A stretch of DNA of 64,000 nucleotides from Skeletonema tropicum (Eukaryota > Bacillariophyta > Thalassiosirophyceae > Thalassiosirales > Thalassiosiraceae): positions 2,108,001 to 2,172,000 of the forward strand of contig CM074131.1 of NCBI GenBank assembly GCA_037178625.1, read 5' to 3'. Of the stretch, positions 29,525-41,049 are shown piece after piece. Position 1 is the first letter of the stretch, and each line of letters opens with the position of its first letter. The translations under genes were made by a program, and so were the position numbers. Under the pieces are notes generated by a model. The model did not search any database. It saw only the letters and a program-made list of their open reading frames with translations, and was not told where the DNA came from.

Positions 29525-32500
29525 TTATACCAAAATAAATATGTGAGCAATAAGAGTACAAACACAAACCCCGACCACTGAACGCGTGTGTATGCTGTAG
29601 CCGCTCGAGTATACAAACACTTTGTTGAGGTAGGGAGGAGAAGTTGGTGACGGTACATTAACATTTGGTTTCGTTGTGGGTGGCTTCACAGAATCACCTG
29701 TGCTAGAAAAATCAGGGAAATCAGGTTCCAATGAAACATCAGGTAGTATAGGGGACGTCGGTGGTTGAATTGGGGCCATAGATTGTGGAGTAACTTGGAC
29801 ACTTTCTGCTGGAGGTGGATTCTCTACAGTCTGCACAATCGTAACATCTGGTTGAATATCAGCATCCGTCAATGTATCCATTGGAAGCTGTACTGAAACA
29901 TCACTTTCTGTAGAGTCGTCAGAGGGGATAGGCTGCAGTGAAGCATGAGTTGTAGAGCCTTCAGAGGGACTAGGAGACACTTCGACCTCCAAGAACAGTA
30001 TTTCAAGTATCTGCTTGAAATTGGCCTTCCTCAATGGTCCATCTCGACTCGAGTCAAGCATAATATCACTAAATTCGTCTACGAAGGAGTCATCTCTCAT
30101 TCCATCGTCAACGAACAACCTCAGCCTCTCCCGATAGTTCCAAAACCCCCAGGAAAAATCTTGAATATTGCTCATCCAGTAGTGCAGTGCAAGTAGATAA
30201 CGAATATCCGACGTATCGATTGTAGTCGGGAACTTATTATATGTACTCGGGGGAATAGTGAAGGCTGAGCAGAGTGCCTCAGGGTGAACACAAAAGTCAA
30301 TGTTGTATCGTGCTGTTGGTCGACCATCCTTGAACTGCAGGGAGACCATATATGTAATTGAATCTACCAATATCACAGATTCCACTCGTATGTAACATCC
30401 CTCGTCCCCACCAACAACAACCTTCTACATCCTCGCGCCCAATAGCGCTTGGAAATGGTTCGCTTGCTTCAATATTACCTGACGACGGATCAAAATATCC
30501 AGTGAAAGGATTTGTTGTCTTCGGTGCACAAAAGAATTTAGGAGCATGACTAGTCCCCACAGATGCTTGTTCAACTTTCTTGTTGTTATCAAGAGGACAT
30601 TCCCTGGCAACATCAGCCATTGGGCATAGATCTTCATTGTATGATTGACTGTTTTGTCCACATGAATTGGATATCGGCAATTTCCCTTCAATAAGATGAT
30701 GGTTAACTTCCTCACAAGAGTCAAATCTCAGCCCACGTGTGGTAGCATGCGCGAGAAATAGGGCCATGTTGACAAGACCATAATTGAAATTCTTGTCATT
30801 GTCCTGACCGATGTAAAACATCAAATTAGCACCACTGCCATCATCCGTGCCCTTCGTCGTCAAATCTTTGAGAACGGAGAGCAATCCATCGAGAGTATAG
30901 AGCGTGGAATCGACTAGACCTGAATCCGTCTCCGAAACAAAAACCGTGCTCTCCAACAGACTCCTTCTATTAATTAAATGCTCTTGGAAATCATTGAACC
31001 GTCGATTTAGCACAGTGACTTCCCTAGAAGGTGCTACTGAAGGAGCTGAGGTAAAATCCATGAGAGGAGTTCCTGTAGGAGTGTTCGTTGGTAGTAATGT
31101 CGGCGAACCAGTGCAGTCCGGACACACAGAAGGAACTGGAGTTGGAGAATTTGTACCCCCAAGTGATTCCTCAAAATTGTCCCAAAGGCCAAGAATATTG
31201 AATGTCAGAAACGCCCTATTTACTGCAGAATTTTCGTTTCCAGAATACGCACCGTCACAAGGAAAGGATGCACAACCTGCTTCCTTGCATGGGGGATGAC
31301 GACATCCAACTTCCACAATTGCGTTGACTTCCTTGACGAAGAATTGATCTTCAAACTTGTTGTCGCCAAATACTCGCAATTGCTCCATGTAGTTCCATTC
31401 ACCATCTTCATAATTTTGTACTCTGTCAATCCACTTGAAAAGAGCTGATATCCAAACTAATTCATGGCGATACTGTGATCCGCAAATCGCTTCGGGATTG
31501 ACGCAGAAGTCAATATCTTCGTACATCGAAGGTCTATTCTCTCGTGCTGCCCGAGCTCCAAGATAGTAGTTCAGTCTCCCAAAGGCGCAGGGCCCCTTCA
31601 TTTGTAGCAGACCTCTCCCCCACCAACAACATCCTTCCACGTCAGTACGACCATTCAGATTCGCAAATGCTTCATTTTCGGATTCAGCATTTACTGCTGG
31701 ATCCCTTTAACGAGAGAAGAAGAAGTTGGGCGGGATGAGAAACATCAGGGCTGATGAGCAAATTCAACAAATACAAAGGACTCACCAGTATCCCACGAAA
31801 GGTATCCTCGATCGAGGTCCGCACTGTAACGCGGGAGGGGCACCCAACGTTCTATCATAAGTAACTGCAGTGATGTACATTCCTGGTTTTACTTGACAGG
31901 CCATATCGGGCACATCACTACTTTCACAAACCAAATCCTGATAACTCAACCCTTGTTGCCCGCAGCTGTTACTCAACGCATATTTCCCTGACACTCTTTC
32001 TTCGTTTAGTTCATCACAAGTGTCATCTTTCTCAATGCCTAACAACATTCCATTTGAAAAGAACAACGCGACATTCCCTAGCCCATACTTGTGCCCATCA
32101 CGCATCCAGGGATCACCCATGTAGAAGGGCGAGTGATCCGGTGACGAAAACTGTGACATACGAGCGAGAGCATCAATGAAGTCATCAAAGAGGTACCGCT
32201 CAGATAAAATTGAAGATCCTTGTCTCTTGTAGCGAAGCAAAATCTCCTCGAAGCCCGACTTACTAGCTTTCATGTACTCCAATGTTGTGTCTATGACTTG
32301 TTGCTCCCTGAACTTTGGAATCTTTAATGCACTCAAGGCAATCGTGAACGCCTCACGGCGTTGTGGAAGCTTGTTTACTTCACCCACATAGGGCAAGCAC
32401 CTCGGAGCATTATGACATCCGCGATCAACGATAGATGAAACAGCATGAATGAAGGAGTGATCCAACTCAAACGGATAATATTCGTTCAAATTCATTCCAT

Positions 32501-33671
32501 TGCTGACATACTCAACCAACTTTTCTTTGTAGTCCCAATTTGACTTACTGTAACGTTGAACTCTCTCTGCGAACTCAAACATGGCAACAGTCCACCTCAA
32601 ATCTTCTGTATCTTTCCCGTCTCCAGAATTTGTCTCACAAATCTTATTTGGGGTGGTGCAGAAATTGATATCAGGATAGACCCCAGACGTCGATCTTGTA
32701 ATTCGTCTATCAGCGAGAGCTTTAGCCCCTATGTAGTAATTCAATTTCCCCATACTGCATAAGCCCTTTGCCTGTAGCGGTCCACGTCCCCACCAACAGC
32801 ACCCTTGCACGTCTGTTCGACCAAAGTCATTCTTATAATTGTTGACCTCTTCTGGATACGTCCCGATAGGTCCACACATGAGTCCACGTTGGCCATTCTT
32901 ACCATTAAACGATGATTGTATCGTAGTCGTTGGAGAAATCTGTGGACATTCCATACCCTCTTCACCTGCCGGACAAGACATGTCCTGGTAGTACTGATTG
33001 TACATTCCACAAGAGTTGGAGATAGGGTACACTATAATTGGTTCTCCAAATTGATCCTTCTTTCGCAACTCTTGTGGCTGCTCATTGAGTCCATCGCAGG
33101 TATCATCAAAGATGCCTCCTACCATTGCCTGCGAAAGGAAAACTGCCATATTGGCAAGACCAAATTCATATCCCTTTATTGTCACCGCCCTTTCAATTGG
33201 CTTGTGTTGTTTGCCATGAGTAATGACAACATCGCGATCGATCTCATCCCCAGCAAAGAGAACAAACTTTCCTCGACTGTGTGTTCCACTTCCAACACTG
33301 CTACTCCCTGTAGGAATACCATCGATCATCATCCGCTTCCAATTGCGCCAAAATCCTTCGAACGTGTACTTTAATGAGCCATAATGAAAGACCTTGCCGT
33401 CGTGCTCCACTCGTGAATTGAATATTCGCTGAATGCTGCTTTGAACTTGCGGAGAGAAGATGTGTTTCTCCATTTCTTGGATGGCGGCGGCAGAGTTGGT
33501 GTCGAGAAAATCGGTTGATATGGATTGCATTGCTCTAGTGGCTGGTGCTGGTGGATGATCGTCATCTTGGCTGCCCGTTACAGCCGAGCAGCAAATAATG
33601 GACGAGATGATGACATAGAGAAAGGCGATAGCAGTCGCCGCTGGCACCGCCAGTGCTCTTCTGTGTTTCAT
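29525..33671 (-). CDS. Secreted protein with three GH19 chitinase-like domains
   Basis: Exon 1 is 33,671-31,786 and exon 2 is 31,704-29,525, joined over an 81-nt intron (GTGAGT donor, AAAG acceptor, completing GYWD). One extra base near 30,333 (caagg for caag) breaks the frame; without it the product is 1,354 residues. The N terminus is a signal peptide (ALAVPAATAIAFLYVIISSI). Three GH19-like domains follow, each with an NSCG block and a GCCWWGRG block: NSCGMYNQYYQD, NSCGQQGLSYQD and NSCGQNSQSYNE. Serine/threonine/proline-rich linkers and a hydrophobic C-terminal tail (VVGVCVCTLIAHIFILV) suggest surface anchoring. The SHET motif holding the first catalytic glutamate of plant GH19 enzymes is not visible in any domain, so chitin hydrolysis is uncertain and chitin binding is an alternative. 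Confidence 0.85.
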
Positions 33672-34072
33672 CTTTCACAGTATTCAGGCACCCCCTCACA
33701 TCACCCACTTGTTGTATTGTAGCATACTGTTATGTTTCACGATGCTTGCCGCTATAAATAGCCCTAAGCAATGGATACTTAGGTAACAGATAGTTATTTT
33801 TACGGCTACATCAATGAAAATGAAAATAAGGCTCATTTTTGTAACAAACGCTTTTTCTATTTTTTCATAACTAGAGACAAGCTACGTTTACGTAGGACTG
33901 ATAGATGAAGTGAGCATAGGCTTATGTTGTGCTGGTGGGAGCTGGATAATGATGTGAATATAGCGGCCTTGCTACTTGCTACTCTGGTTAGATATATCGA
34001 GATAGATTTTTAGTTGCTACTCCCTCTAGAGGCACAAGTGTGTATGGCTGTGGCAATTGATACGTAGAAACG
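33672..34072. promoter_or_regulatory. Divergent intergenic region
   Basis: It lies between the divergent GH19 (minus) and pirin (plus) genes, so it should contain both promoters. It is AT-rich with ctataaata near 33,753. No ORF is supported. Confidence 0.4.
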
Positions 34073-35377
34073 ATGTTGCGCTACACCCTCCTTCTATTAG
34101 CAGCAAGTGCGTGTGCCCAATGTTCTGGATTCTCTGCAGGAAGTACAGTTGTGCGGCCAGGCATATCACGATCAATCACAAAGTCAAAGCCAAATAATAG
34201 TATTGCTTCGTACTCGTCAAGAATTAGTGTTGAAGACAACAACATAAGTGAAACCACCAATTCTGCTCCACCGTATACATCAACAAAGCGAAGTGTTGCA
34301 CGAATCGAAAAGTTTGCACGCCTCCCAGTTTGGCCCGTATGGCAAGGAGTATTTCTATTCTTTGCATCCAAAATTTTCGGTGAGGAAGTAGCCGCTGGAT
34401 GGGAGAATAGACTCGGTGGCCGCGTATGTCCCAACTTCTTCACAGCAGAAGCTACTTCTCCATTTGTATTGCTTGTGCATCATCGTCACTCATTTTCGAA
34501 CTGGGACCCAGTGAAATACATCCAAAAAACATTCTTTCCAGAAGGGTTTCCATCTCATCCTCATCGTGGATTTATCACTGTGACGTATTGTTTAAAGGGA
34601 GGTATGATACATAGAGATTCTTTGGGCATTAAGCAATCGTATGGTGCAGAAAAGAGGCATGATTCGAAGCACGTCCAGTGGCTCACAGCAGGTGCAGGAA
34701 TTCAGCACGAAGAAATGTGGGATATCGAACCCGATGAGCAGGATGAAGGAAAATGGCTCTGGTCGTCATCTCAGGAGTTGTATCAGCTGTGGATTAATAT
34801 GCCAAGTGATTACAAAATGTCAAAACCAAACGCAGAGCTATTAGGAGCTCATCCAGTTGTATCTGCATCATCTCCAATTCCAGATCATACTACCCCAATC
34901 GTAAAGGAGAATAATGATGCGACAACAACAACTGTAGTTGCTGGAGACTACAAAGGAATTAGAGCTCCGATTGAATGTCCTACAAATGTATCAATGATGC
35001 GAGTACAATTATCAAAGGATAGTTCTTGGACGCATAGCATTCCGTCTAGTCACGAGACTGCTATCATCTACGTGCGGAAAGGTTCAATTCAGATTGGGTC
35101 ACAACGCATTCCACCTCATTATACGGCCTACTTGACAAGCCAAGGGGAAGAGCTATCGATCCAATCATTAGAAGGTGAAGCTGACATTCTGTTGCTATCA
35201 GGGGAGCCATTGAGAGAACCAATCGCTTCACAAGGCTCTATGGTGATGAACACACAGTCCGAGATACAGCAGGCTTACTTAGACTATCAGCTTGGTAAAA
35301 TGGGAAGGCCGTGGAGTGAAAAACTCAGCGACGAGGAATGGCAGCAGCATGTGAAAAACAACCCCTCACTTTATTAA
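34073..35377 (+). CDS. Pirin family protein, probably plastid-targeted
   Basis: The 434-residue protein starts with a signal-peptide-like stretch (LRYTLLLLAASACAQCSGFS) in which CSGF resembles the diatom plastid cleavage site. The cupin core has FPSHPHRGFITVTY, GGMIHRDSLG and WLTAGAGIQHEEM. These hold the histidine, histidine, histidine and glutamate metal ligands of pirins, all present. The second cupin half shows ETAIIYVRKGSIQIGS. Length exceeds typical pirins (about 290) because of the presequence and a loop near residues 270-310. Pirins are iron-binding, redox-sensing or quercetinase-like proteins; the precise role here is unknown. No intron or frame break. Confidence 0.9.
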   Translation: MLRYTLLLLAASACAQCSGFSAGSTVVRPGISRSITKSKPNNSIASYSSRISVEDNNISETTNSAPPYTSTKRSVARIEKFARLPVWPVWQGVFLFFASKIFGEEVAAGWENRLGGRVCPNFFTAEATSPFVLLVHHRHSFSNWDPVKYIQKTFFPEGFPSHPHRGFITVTYCLKGGMIHRDSLGIKQSYGAEKRHDSKHVQWLTAGAGIQHEEMWDIEPDEQDEGKWLWSSSQELYQLWINMPSDYKMSKPNAELLGAHPVVSASSPIPDHTTPIVKENNDATTTTVVAGDYKGIRAPIECPTNVSMMRVQLSKDSSWTHSIPSSHETAIIYVRKGSIQIGSQRIPPHYTAYLTSQGEELSIQSLEGEADILLLSGEPLREPIASQGSMVMNTQSEIQQAYLDYQLGKMGRPWSEKLSDEEWQQHVKNNPSLY

Positions 35378-35635
35378 AACTTGATTCTTCTTTTTGCGAA
35401 AACAAGAAAGTGCGACTGATTTTGTACACGTGTGATTTTCTTTCTATTCAAGGATACCGTAAGGTGTGTGTAACGTCTTTCATTGAATGCCTCAATAGTA
35501 ACGCCTATTTGAATCGCACTTCTTTGGCGACAGTGGAGACAACTCATCGGCGGCAACAAAATGGCGATCTGCTGCCATAACAAAAGATTTCCATCTACTG
35601 CAACCAGTACATCGACAATTAGATACTTGAGTAGA

Positions 35636-37245
35636 ATGACTGCCCGCGCCAAAGGCAAAGTAATTGGATATTTCCCTTCGATGGTGAAGCAGCGGGAGAA
35701 GACGAGATTGATGAAATTGCTTGGTAAGTATAGAAAGGTATTGCATGCAATGATCATCCTGCACATCATACTAAAAGCGGCTAACTTTGTCTTTCCTCTA
35801 CAAAACCAACAGATGCAGCCCGAGCAAAAGATGATTCTCACCGTCTAGAGATGCTGCAACTTGCTGTTGAAGCACTTGATCATCACGACACACAAAAGCA
35901 TGACGACGATATCAAAGCGGGAGCAGTCCAAATCGTATGTTCTATTCTGACTGTCTGCAGCCCTTTCTTCATCGCAAAATCAGAAGTGGTCAAACATTGT
36001 TGTAACCTGCTGCTCCAGCTCTACCGGTGCACTCAGGATCGAGCTCGAGCATCATTCTGCACTGACGGATTTACTTTGATTACGAATCTGCTCGAAGTAA
36101 TTGAAATCAACTACCGACTTGGGAAGCTTGGCGATCCCAAGTGCCTACTTCTGGCGAATGATGTCATCTACAAGCTGTTGGGTGTAGCGAAAGTACCTCT
36201 CTCAATGGTTAAGAACAAAGATGAGTTTGTCTCTTCTCTTGTGAGCAACATCAATGGTGCATCAGGAAAATATGTGATGCATCTTAGTCTGAAGAGTATC
36301 GCAAGCCTTTCTGAGCATATAGAGAACAAGCAACTCTTGTTGGGTGCCGGTCTATTAGGGGCAGTTCAAGTAGGCTCAAGACACATGGATCAACTTGTAA
36401 GAGAAGAGGCAGCGAAGATTCTTCTGAATCTGGCGTGGGAACCGAAGAACAAGAGCAAGATTTTGAAATCAAGCATTGGAACTATTTTGGCGTTGGTAGG
36501 GGGCCCTAGTGAGTCCATTACATCGCAATCGTATGCTCTCCAAACTTTGGGTGTTCTAGCTACAGATGCAAGCAGCAAAATTTATCTGGTAAATCACGAA
36601 AATGGAACTATCATCAGCACTTTGATGCATGTAGCTTCGTCAGAAATGTCCCAGGCAAGTATCAACGCAGCCAAGATCATAGGCTACCTTACTTGTCGTG
36701 CGACAGCGTGGACTATCGGAAATATGTCTGGAGTATTCACAACTCTTTCTTCTTTGGCATGTCGATCAGATGATCTCGATCTCGCTCCATTGGCAGCGAA
36801 GGCAATATACAAAATGGCCACGTACATACATTATCGTCCTAAAATGTTGAAGCAGGAGTTCAAGGCTGTTCATGCTGCGATGCTCCAAGCCATTGTAACG
36901 ATATCATACGGATCATCAACCGAGGTGCTTAAATTTGCTGTCAAGGCGTACTCGGAACAAGCTCCCTTCCGTCGAGACAGAATTCAAATGATTGGCCACA
37001 AGGGTCTATTGTCAGCTCTGTCCATGTTAACTCACGATAACAACAACTACGTTAGTGCAAGCGCAAAAGAGGTATTAACCGCTGTAGCATGTGATGTAGC
37101 GGAGGCAAGAGATACAAGTGTGGAGAAGTTATTACGCTGCGTACCAGTGAAGAGCAACAAAAAAGTACAGCAACCGCGTGTCTATTCCCCTACAAGTGTC
37201 ATGGATGAGTTTCATTTCGATGCCGACTTTCAAACTTGTTCTTAA
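35636..37245 (+). CDS. ARM/HEAT-like helical repeat protein
   Basis: Exons 35,636-35,723 and 35,813-37,245 are joined over an 89-nt intron (GTAAGT donor, ACAG acceptor) and give 506 residues. The junction restores KLLDAARAKDDSHRLEML. The protein is made of alternating amphipathic helices with armadillo-like spacing, for example LVREEAAKILLNLAWEP, SYALQTLGVLATDAS and LAPLAAKAIYKMA. No catalytic motif is seen. It is probably a soluble scaffold; I do not recognise a specific family. The upstream ATG choice rests on splice phase and frame. Confidence 0.7.
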
Positions 37246-37334
37246 AATCTCATTGAAGTGTTTTAGATGCTTTTAGCTTATTATTCAAAATTTTGTAGTT
37301 CTTACTTTTATGATTCGGCCTTACGTGTTAAGGC

Positions 37335-37913
37335 TTACTCGTAGATCCAGTCCTTGGAGTGAGATTCCCAGTCAATAAGCTCACTCTCTTCGAACCATAG
37401 TGCAATTTCCTTGTTAGCATTCTCAACTGAGTCACTTCCATGGCAGATGTTGCGGCCAACTTCGATACAGAAATCCCCCCTGATAGTTCCAGGCTCACTA
37501 GCCAAAGGATTAGTAGCACCAAGCATCTTTCTGCCGGTAGTAACGGCTTCCTTTCCTTCCCAAACCATACAGCATACTGGTCCACTCATCATGTAATCAC
37601 GGAGCTTAGGGAAGAATGGCATCTCAACAAGATCGCAATAATGAGTATCAAGCAGTTCCTTAGAGGCTTGCTTAGTCTTCATGGCGACAAGCTTGTAGCC
37701 CTTGGTTTCAAATCGAGAGATGATGTTTCCGACAATTCCACGTTGGACACCATCGGGTTTGATCATAATGTATGTGCGCTCGGCAGCATTCATCTGAAGG
37801 GCGCTAGCTGATCTGGGAGCGGCCGAGAGAGACACAGAGTTTGTGAAAGAGCTAGTGGGTGCGAAAGCATTGGCCGAGACGGCGAACGCAGCGAAGAGAG
37901 CAGCAACCTTCAT
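37335..37913 (-). CDS. Nucleoside diphosphate kinase, plastid-targeted
   Basis: The 192-residue protein begins [20 protein letters not shown], a textbook diatom plastid presequence with an AFAP cleavage motif. The mature part starts [15 protein letters not shown] and carries [10 protein letters not shown] with the phosphorylated active-site histidine; length and spacing are normal for NDP kinase. It transfers the gamma-phosphate from ATP to other NDPs, supplying GTP, CTP and UTP in the plastid stroma. It converges on the ARM-like gene (89 bases between the stops). No intron. Confidence 0.95.
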   Translation of the reverse strand: MKVAALFAAFAVSANAFAPTSSFTNSVSLSAAPRSASALQMNAAERTYIMIKPDGVQRGIVGNIISRFETKGYKLVAMKTKQASKELLDTHYCDLVEMPFFPKLRDYMMSGPVCCMVWEGKEAVTTGRKMLGATNPLASEPGTIRGDFCIEVGRNICHGSDSVENANKEIALWFEESELIDWESHSKDWIYE

Positions 37914-38219
37914 GATGATAGTATTTATTGTTTGTTATAGCAAAGAAATATTATGTTGCAAATTCAGTAGCAGCAAAGAACAGGTTGAGTGACACCGCAT
38001 CGTGGAGGGAGCGAGGAGCGAGCGGATGATTCAGTGATGGACGGCTGGGGGAGTAGAGACGTATCTTACGTCAGTGGACACGTATTCTTGACGCTTGCCA
38101 ATCTGACGGAAGCGAAGGTCCATGCATAATGGTACCATAATGGTCCATGCCATGGTGAAATACGAAGTATGTATTCTGTTATACCATAAGTACTTCTAGT
38201 AATAACAAAGCTTGCCACC

Positions 38220-39167
38220 ATGATAATATCTAGACTCCCTCATCTAATGCTTGTGTTAGGGGCACTGCCATGCTGTTTTTCGTTTAGAACGATTTCTACC
38301 GTGACACGGGCTATTCAACCGACACAACTTCATGCGACAAAAATATCATCCACATCTTGGAAGCCATGCGTTCAACCACGTTTCGATGAATTTGCAAGCT
38401 CTACAGTAGGGCCATGGGTTTCACGCGCCTCACCAACCGAGAAGAATGAAGTAGAAGAGGTGATGAGGAGCTGTGGCGGAGCTGTTCAAGGAATTAAAGA
38501 GCTTTCATTATCTGTTGCATCTCCATCACAAGATGCCGACGTAGATAAGATATATCTCAATCGTGCTGATGGAGGTTTTGTCTACATTGACAATGGTTCG
38601 TATAGTTTTGGGCCAGAGAAGTGGGATGTGACTGACGAAGCAATTGCGATGAGCAGCTTAGCTTTTACTGGGAGTCAGCGAGCCTGGTTGACATCAAAAT
38701 TGAGCAGTGAGAATGGAATGCTGCCTCAATCCACTGTATTGGAAATGTTCCGTCCAATTTCATCAGTGACTGAAAAGCTTGTAGTTGACAATTCAGAGAA
38801 AGAGGTTTCAGTACCAGCAATCAACTGGAAGCAAATACAAAGAGTAAGAATGCCCAACCCTAGCCAGCCGTGGGTGCTGGCGAGAGCTAAGTGGGAGCAA
38901 CTATTATTACTAGACGAAGCCAGCAACGATGACGACCAATCAGAGACTGGACCCCTAATGGGTTGGTCTTTTTTAGAAACAATCGAAAGCAACGAAAACG
39001 AACTGTTTGGCGACATTCTTGGTAGTGAGAGTTCCTTCTGCGTCCATATGATGGCCACTTGTCAAGCATCTGCAGTCGCCAGATCAACAATTCGGTGCTA
39101 CGATTCTACAGGACTATTGAAAGGTGTTGCATTTTTAGAAGGTCGCGTAAGAGAAGAACTTGAATGA
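38220..39167 (+). CDS. Conserved hypothetical protein with secretory or plastid presequence
   Basis: The 315-residue protein starts with a hydrophobic signal (LMLVLGALPCCFSFR) in which the CFSF end resembles a plastid cleavage site. The body has GGFVYIDNGSYSFGPEKW, a beta-rich stretch with tryptophans (INWKQIQRVRMPNPSQPWVL), and a C-terminal part IRCYDSTGLLKGVAFLEGRV. A small beta-barrel fold of the lipocalin-like plastid protein type is conceivable (weak inference). I do not recognise the family. The stop lies 13 bases from the end of the next, convergent GH19 gene. Confidence 0.65.
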   Translation: MIISRLPHLMLVLGALPCCFSFRTISTVTRAIQPTQLHATKISSTSWKPCVQPRFDEFASSTVGPWVSRASPTEKNEVEEVMRSCGGAVQGIKELSLSVASPSQDADVDKIYLNRADGGFVYIDNGSYSFGPEKWDVTDEAIAMSSLAFTGSQRAWLTSKLSSENGMLPQSTVLEMFRPISSVTEKLVVDNSEKEVSVPAINWKQIQRVRMPNPSQPWVLARAKWEQLLLLDEASNDDDQSETGPLMGWSFLETIESNENELFGDILGSESSFCVHMMATCQASAVARSTIRCYDSTGLLKGVAFLEGRVREELE

Positions 39168-39180
39168 AACTGAATTTTGA

Positions 39181-40674
39181 TTATGAAATGATGTAATGAA
39201 GTGCGCATCCAAACACAATTGCAATCCAACTTATTGACATGGTTGATCCTGCGCTTGGTTGCAGCTTAACTAGACCTGGAACTGAGCCTGAGCGATCGGG
39301 TGTTGGTGCCAGAGTAGGATTGATCGAAGGAGGGCGAGCATAGAGAGGCATAGTTGGAAAGGGTCTGGTAGTTGGATTCAGAGCTGATATTTCCACAGGA
39401 TTCGGAGTCGTTTCCACCACCTCAACAACTTCTGGAATAGGTGGCGGCTTGATAACTATGACCGCAGGTTCAATCGTCGGTTTTGGTGTAGGATCTGGAG
39501 TAATCACCCTCTTTGTGGGAGGTGGTGTTGGCCCAGGATTCGCCTGTACCAGCTCAGGAACTGCTAATATATTAAACAAAATGTTCTGGAACATGATTCT
39601 TCGTTCCTCCTGCACCCTTGATTGCTCAGCCTTGCAGTTAGGTTCAAAGCAATTGTAAGAAAAAGCCAAGTCTATCGAGTCAATGAAACCGTTGACGTTG
39701 ACAAAGCCACCTTCAACAAACTTGTTCAACGCGTCCAGATATCCTTCACCACTAGTTGGATCTCGATAAGTCTGTACAGTATCACTCCACTCAAACAAAC
39801 CCACAGACCATCGCAAATTGTTTGAGTCTTCTCCCTCACAGACCACGTTAGGGTATGTACAGAAATCAACATCAAAGTAATTCAGGAAGCCCTGCGCAGC
39901 TGCATTATAACCCAAGAAATGGTTTAACCTCCCGAAGTTACAAGTCCCTTTTGTGAGAAGTACGCCTCTTCCCCACCAGCAGCACCCAGCAGTATCGATT
40001 CGTCCGATTCTGTTTGAGTACGGAAACGCTTCCTCAAGAGTCCCTGTTGATCGATCCCAATGGCCAGTGAAATCAGTTGCGCTGTCCTTTGCCCTGCAGG
40101 AAAATGGAGGTGCAGCTCTCTCTTCATTAAGAGACGTCACAGCTGTCATTTGAATATCCTTATCAACATCACATGTCATGTGGGCAGTGTCGCCTAAGCA
40201 AACTTCATCTTCGTAGCTTCTGCCATACTGGCCACAAGAATTGGATATTGCGTACTTTTCAGTATAATCGGTTTTATCCATATTGAACTCATCGCATGCA
40301 TCATACTTGATAGAAATCACTGAAGCATGTGAGAGGAATGCTGCCACGTTAACAAGACCATGCACAATTCCTCTATTATCTGTTTGACCGATATAAAAGA
40401 ATATCTCAACTTCACCCCCTCCGACACCGACGACAGATAACTGACGTAGTGCTCTCATAAAGTCATCGAGTGTATACCAAACACTAGGGTATGTCTTTCC
40501 ATCCTTATCATATGAAATGAACACAGTGCTTTCAAGCTGTGATCTTTTCTTATTCAGCCATACTTCGATCTCATTGAATTGAAATTCTGAAAGATGTCTG
40601 CTAGAAGAAGTAGCGACACGACCAACTGACATCGACAATGACGCAGCGATGATGAACAGCACACAAATAATCAT
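39181..40674 (-). CDS. Secreted GH19 chitinase-like protein, single domain
   Basis: The 497-residue protein has a signal peptide (MIICVLFIIAASLSMSVG), then a GH19-like domain with AISNSCGQYGRSYEDE, AGCCWWGRGVLLTKG, FGRLNHFLG and LRWSVGLFEWSDTV. The last three correspond to the GRGPIQLS, NYG and helical core of plant chitinases. From about residue 385 a proline/threonine-rich region follows (TPDPTPKPTIEP), with a hydrophobic end (ISWIAIVFGCALHYIIS) that could be a GPI signal or membrane anchor. The SHE motif of the first catalytic glutamate is replaced by SHASV. The expected site is the cell wall or chitin fibre (inference). Confidence 0.85.
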   Translation of the reverse strand: MIICVLFIIAASLSMSVGRVATSSSRHLSEFQFNEIEVWLNKKRSQLESTVFISYDKDGKTYPSVWYTLDDFMRALRQLSVVGVGGGEVEIFFYIGQTDNRGIVHGLVNVAAFLSHASVISIKYDACDEFNMDKTDYTEKYAISNSCGQYGRSYEDEVCLGDTAHMTCDVDKDIQMTAVTSLNEERAAPPFSCRAKDSATDFTGHWDRSTGTLEEAFPYSNRIGRIDTAGCCWWGRGVLLTKGTCNFGRLNHFLGYNAAAQGFLNYFDVDFCTYPNVVCEGEDSNNLRWSVGLFEWSDTVQTYRDPTSGEGYLDALNKFVEGGFVNVNGFIDSIDLAFSYNCFEPNCKAEQSRVQEERRIMFQNILFNILAVPELVQANPGPTPPPTKRVITPDPTPKPTIEPAVIVIKPPPIPEVVEVVETTPNPVEISALNPTTRPFPTMPLYARPPSINPTLAPTPDRSGSVPGLVKLQPSAGSTMSISWIAIVFGCALHYIIS

Positions 40675-41049
40675 CAGATCATACAGTGAATAGGACCACT
40701 GCCTTTGATCAGCAACCCGGACCCTGACAAATAATGACTACGCCCTCTTTCTTGGATGGAGCTGATGTGAGAAGTGTAAATGAAAAATGCTTTTGAATGA
40801 GTGAGAGGATCCTCTGGGGTAAGATATTTCAGATGTTGCTATCTCAGATTGAGGGTACAAGCCGGACCGTCCCGTACTATCTCCCTAACATTGTCTGGAG
40901 GGGTAATTAATTTTGGACCAGGAGATATGATGAAATATTGGCCAGGTTGTTGGGGGTAACTACTTGGTCGAATTGTGTACACAATAACCAACATCAAGTC
41001 TATCTTCTTTTCACACGATTTATTGTAATAAAGTTCCACCACGGATTAG
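40675..41049. other. Intergenic region between two minus-strand genes
   Basis: It should contain the promoter of the GH19 gene ending at 40,674 and the 3' end of the helicase transcript. No ORF is supported. Confidence 0.4.
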
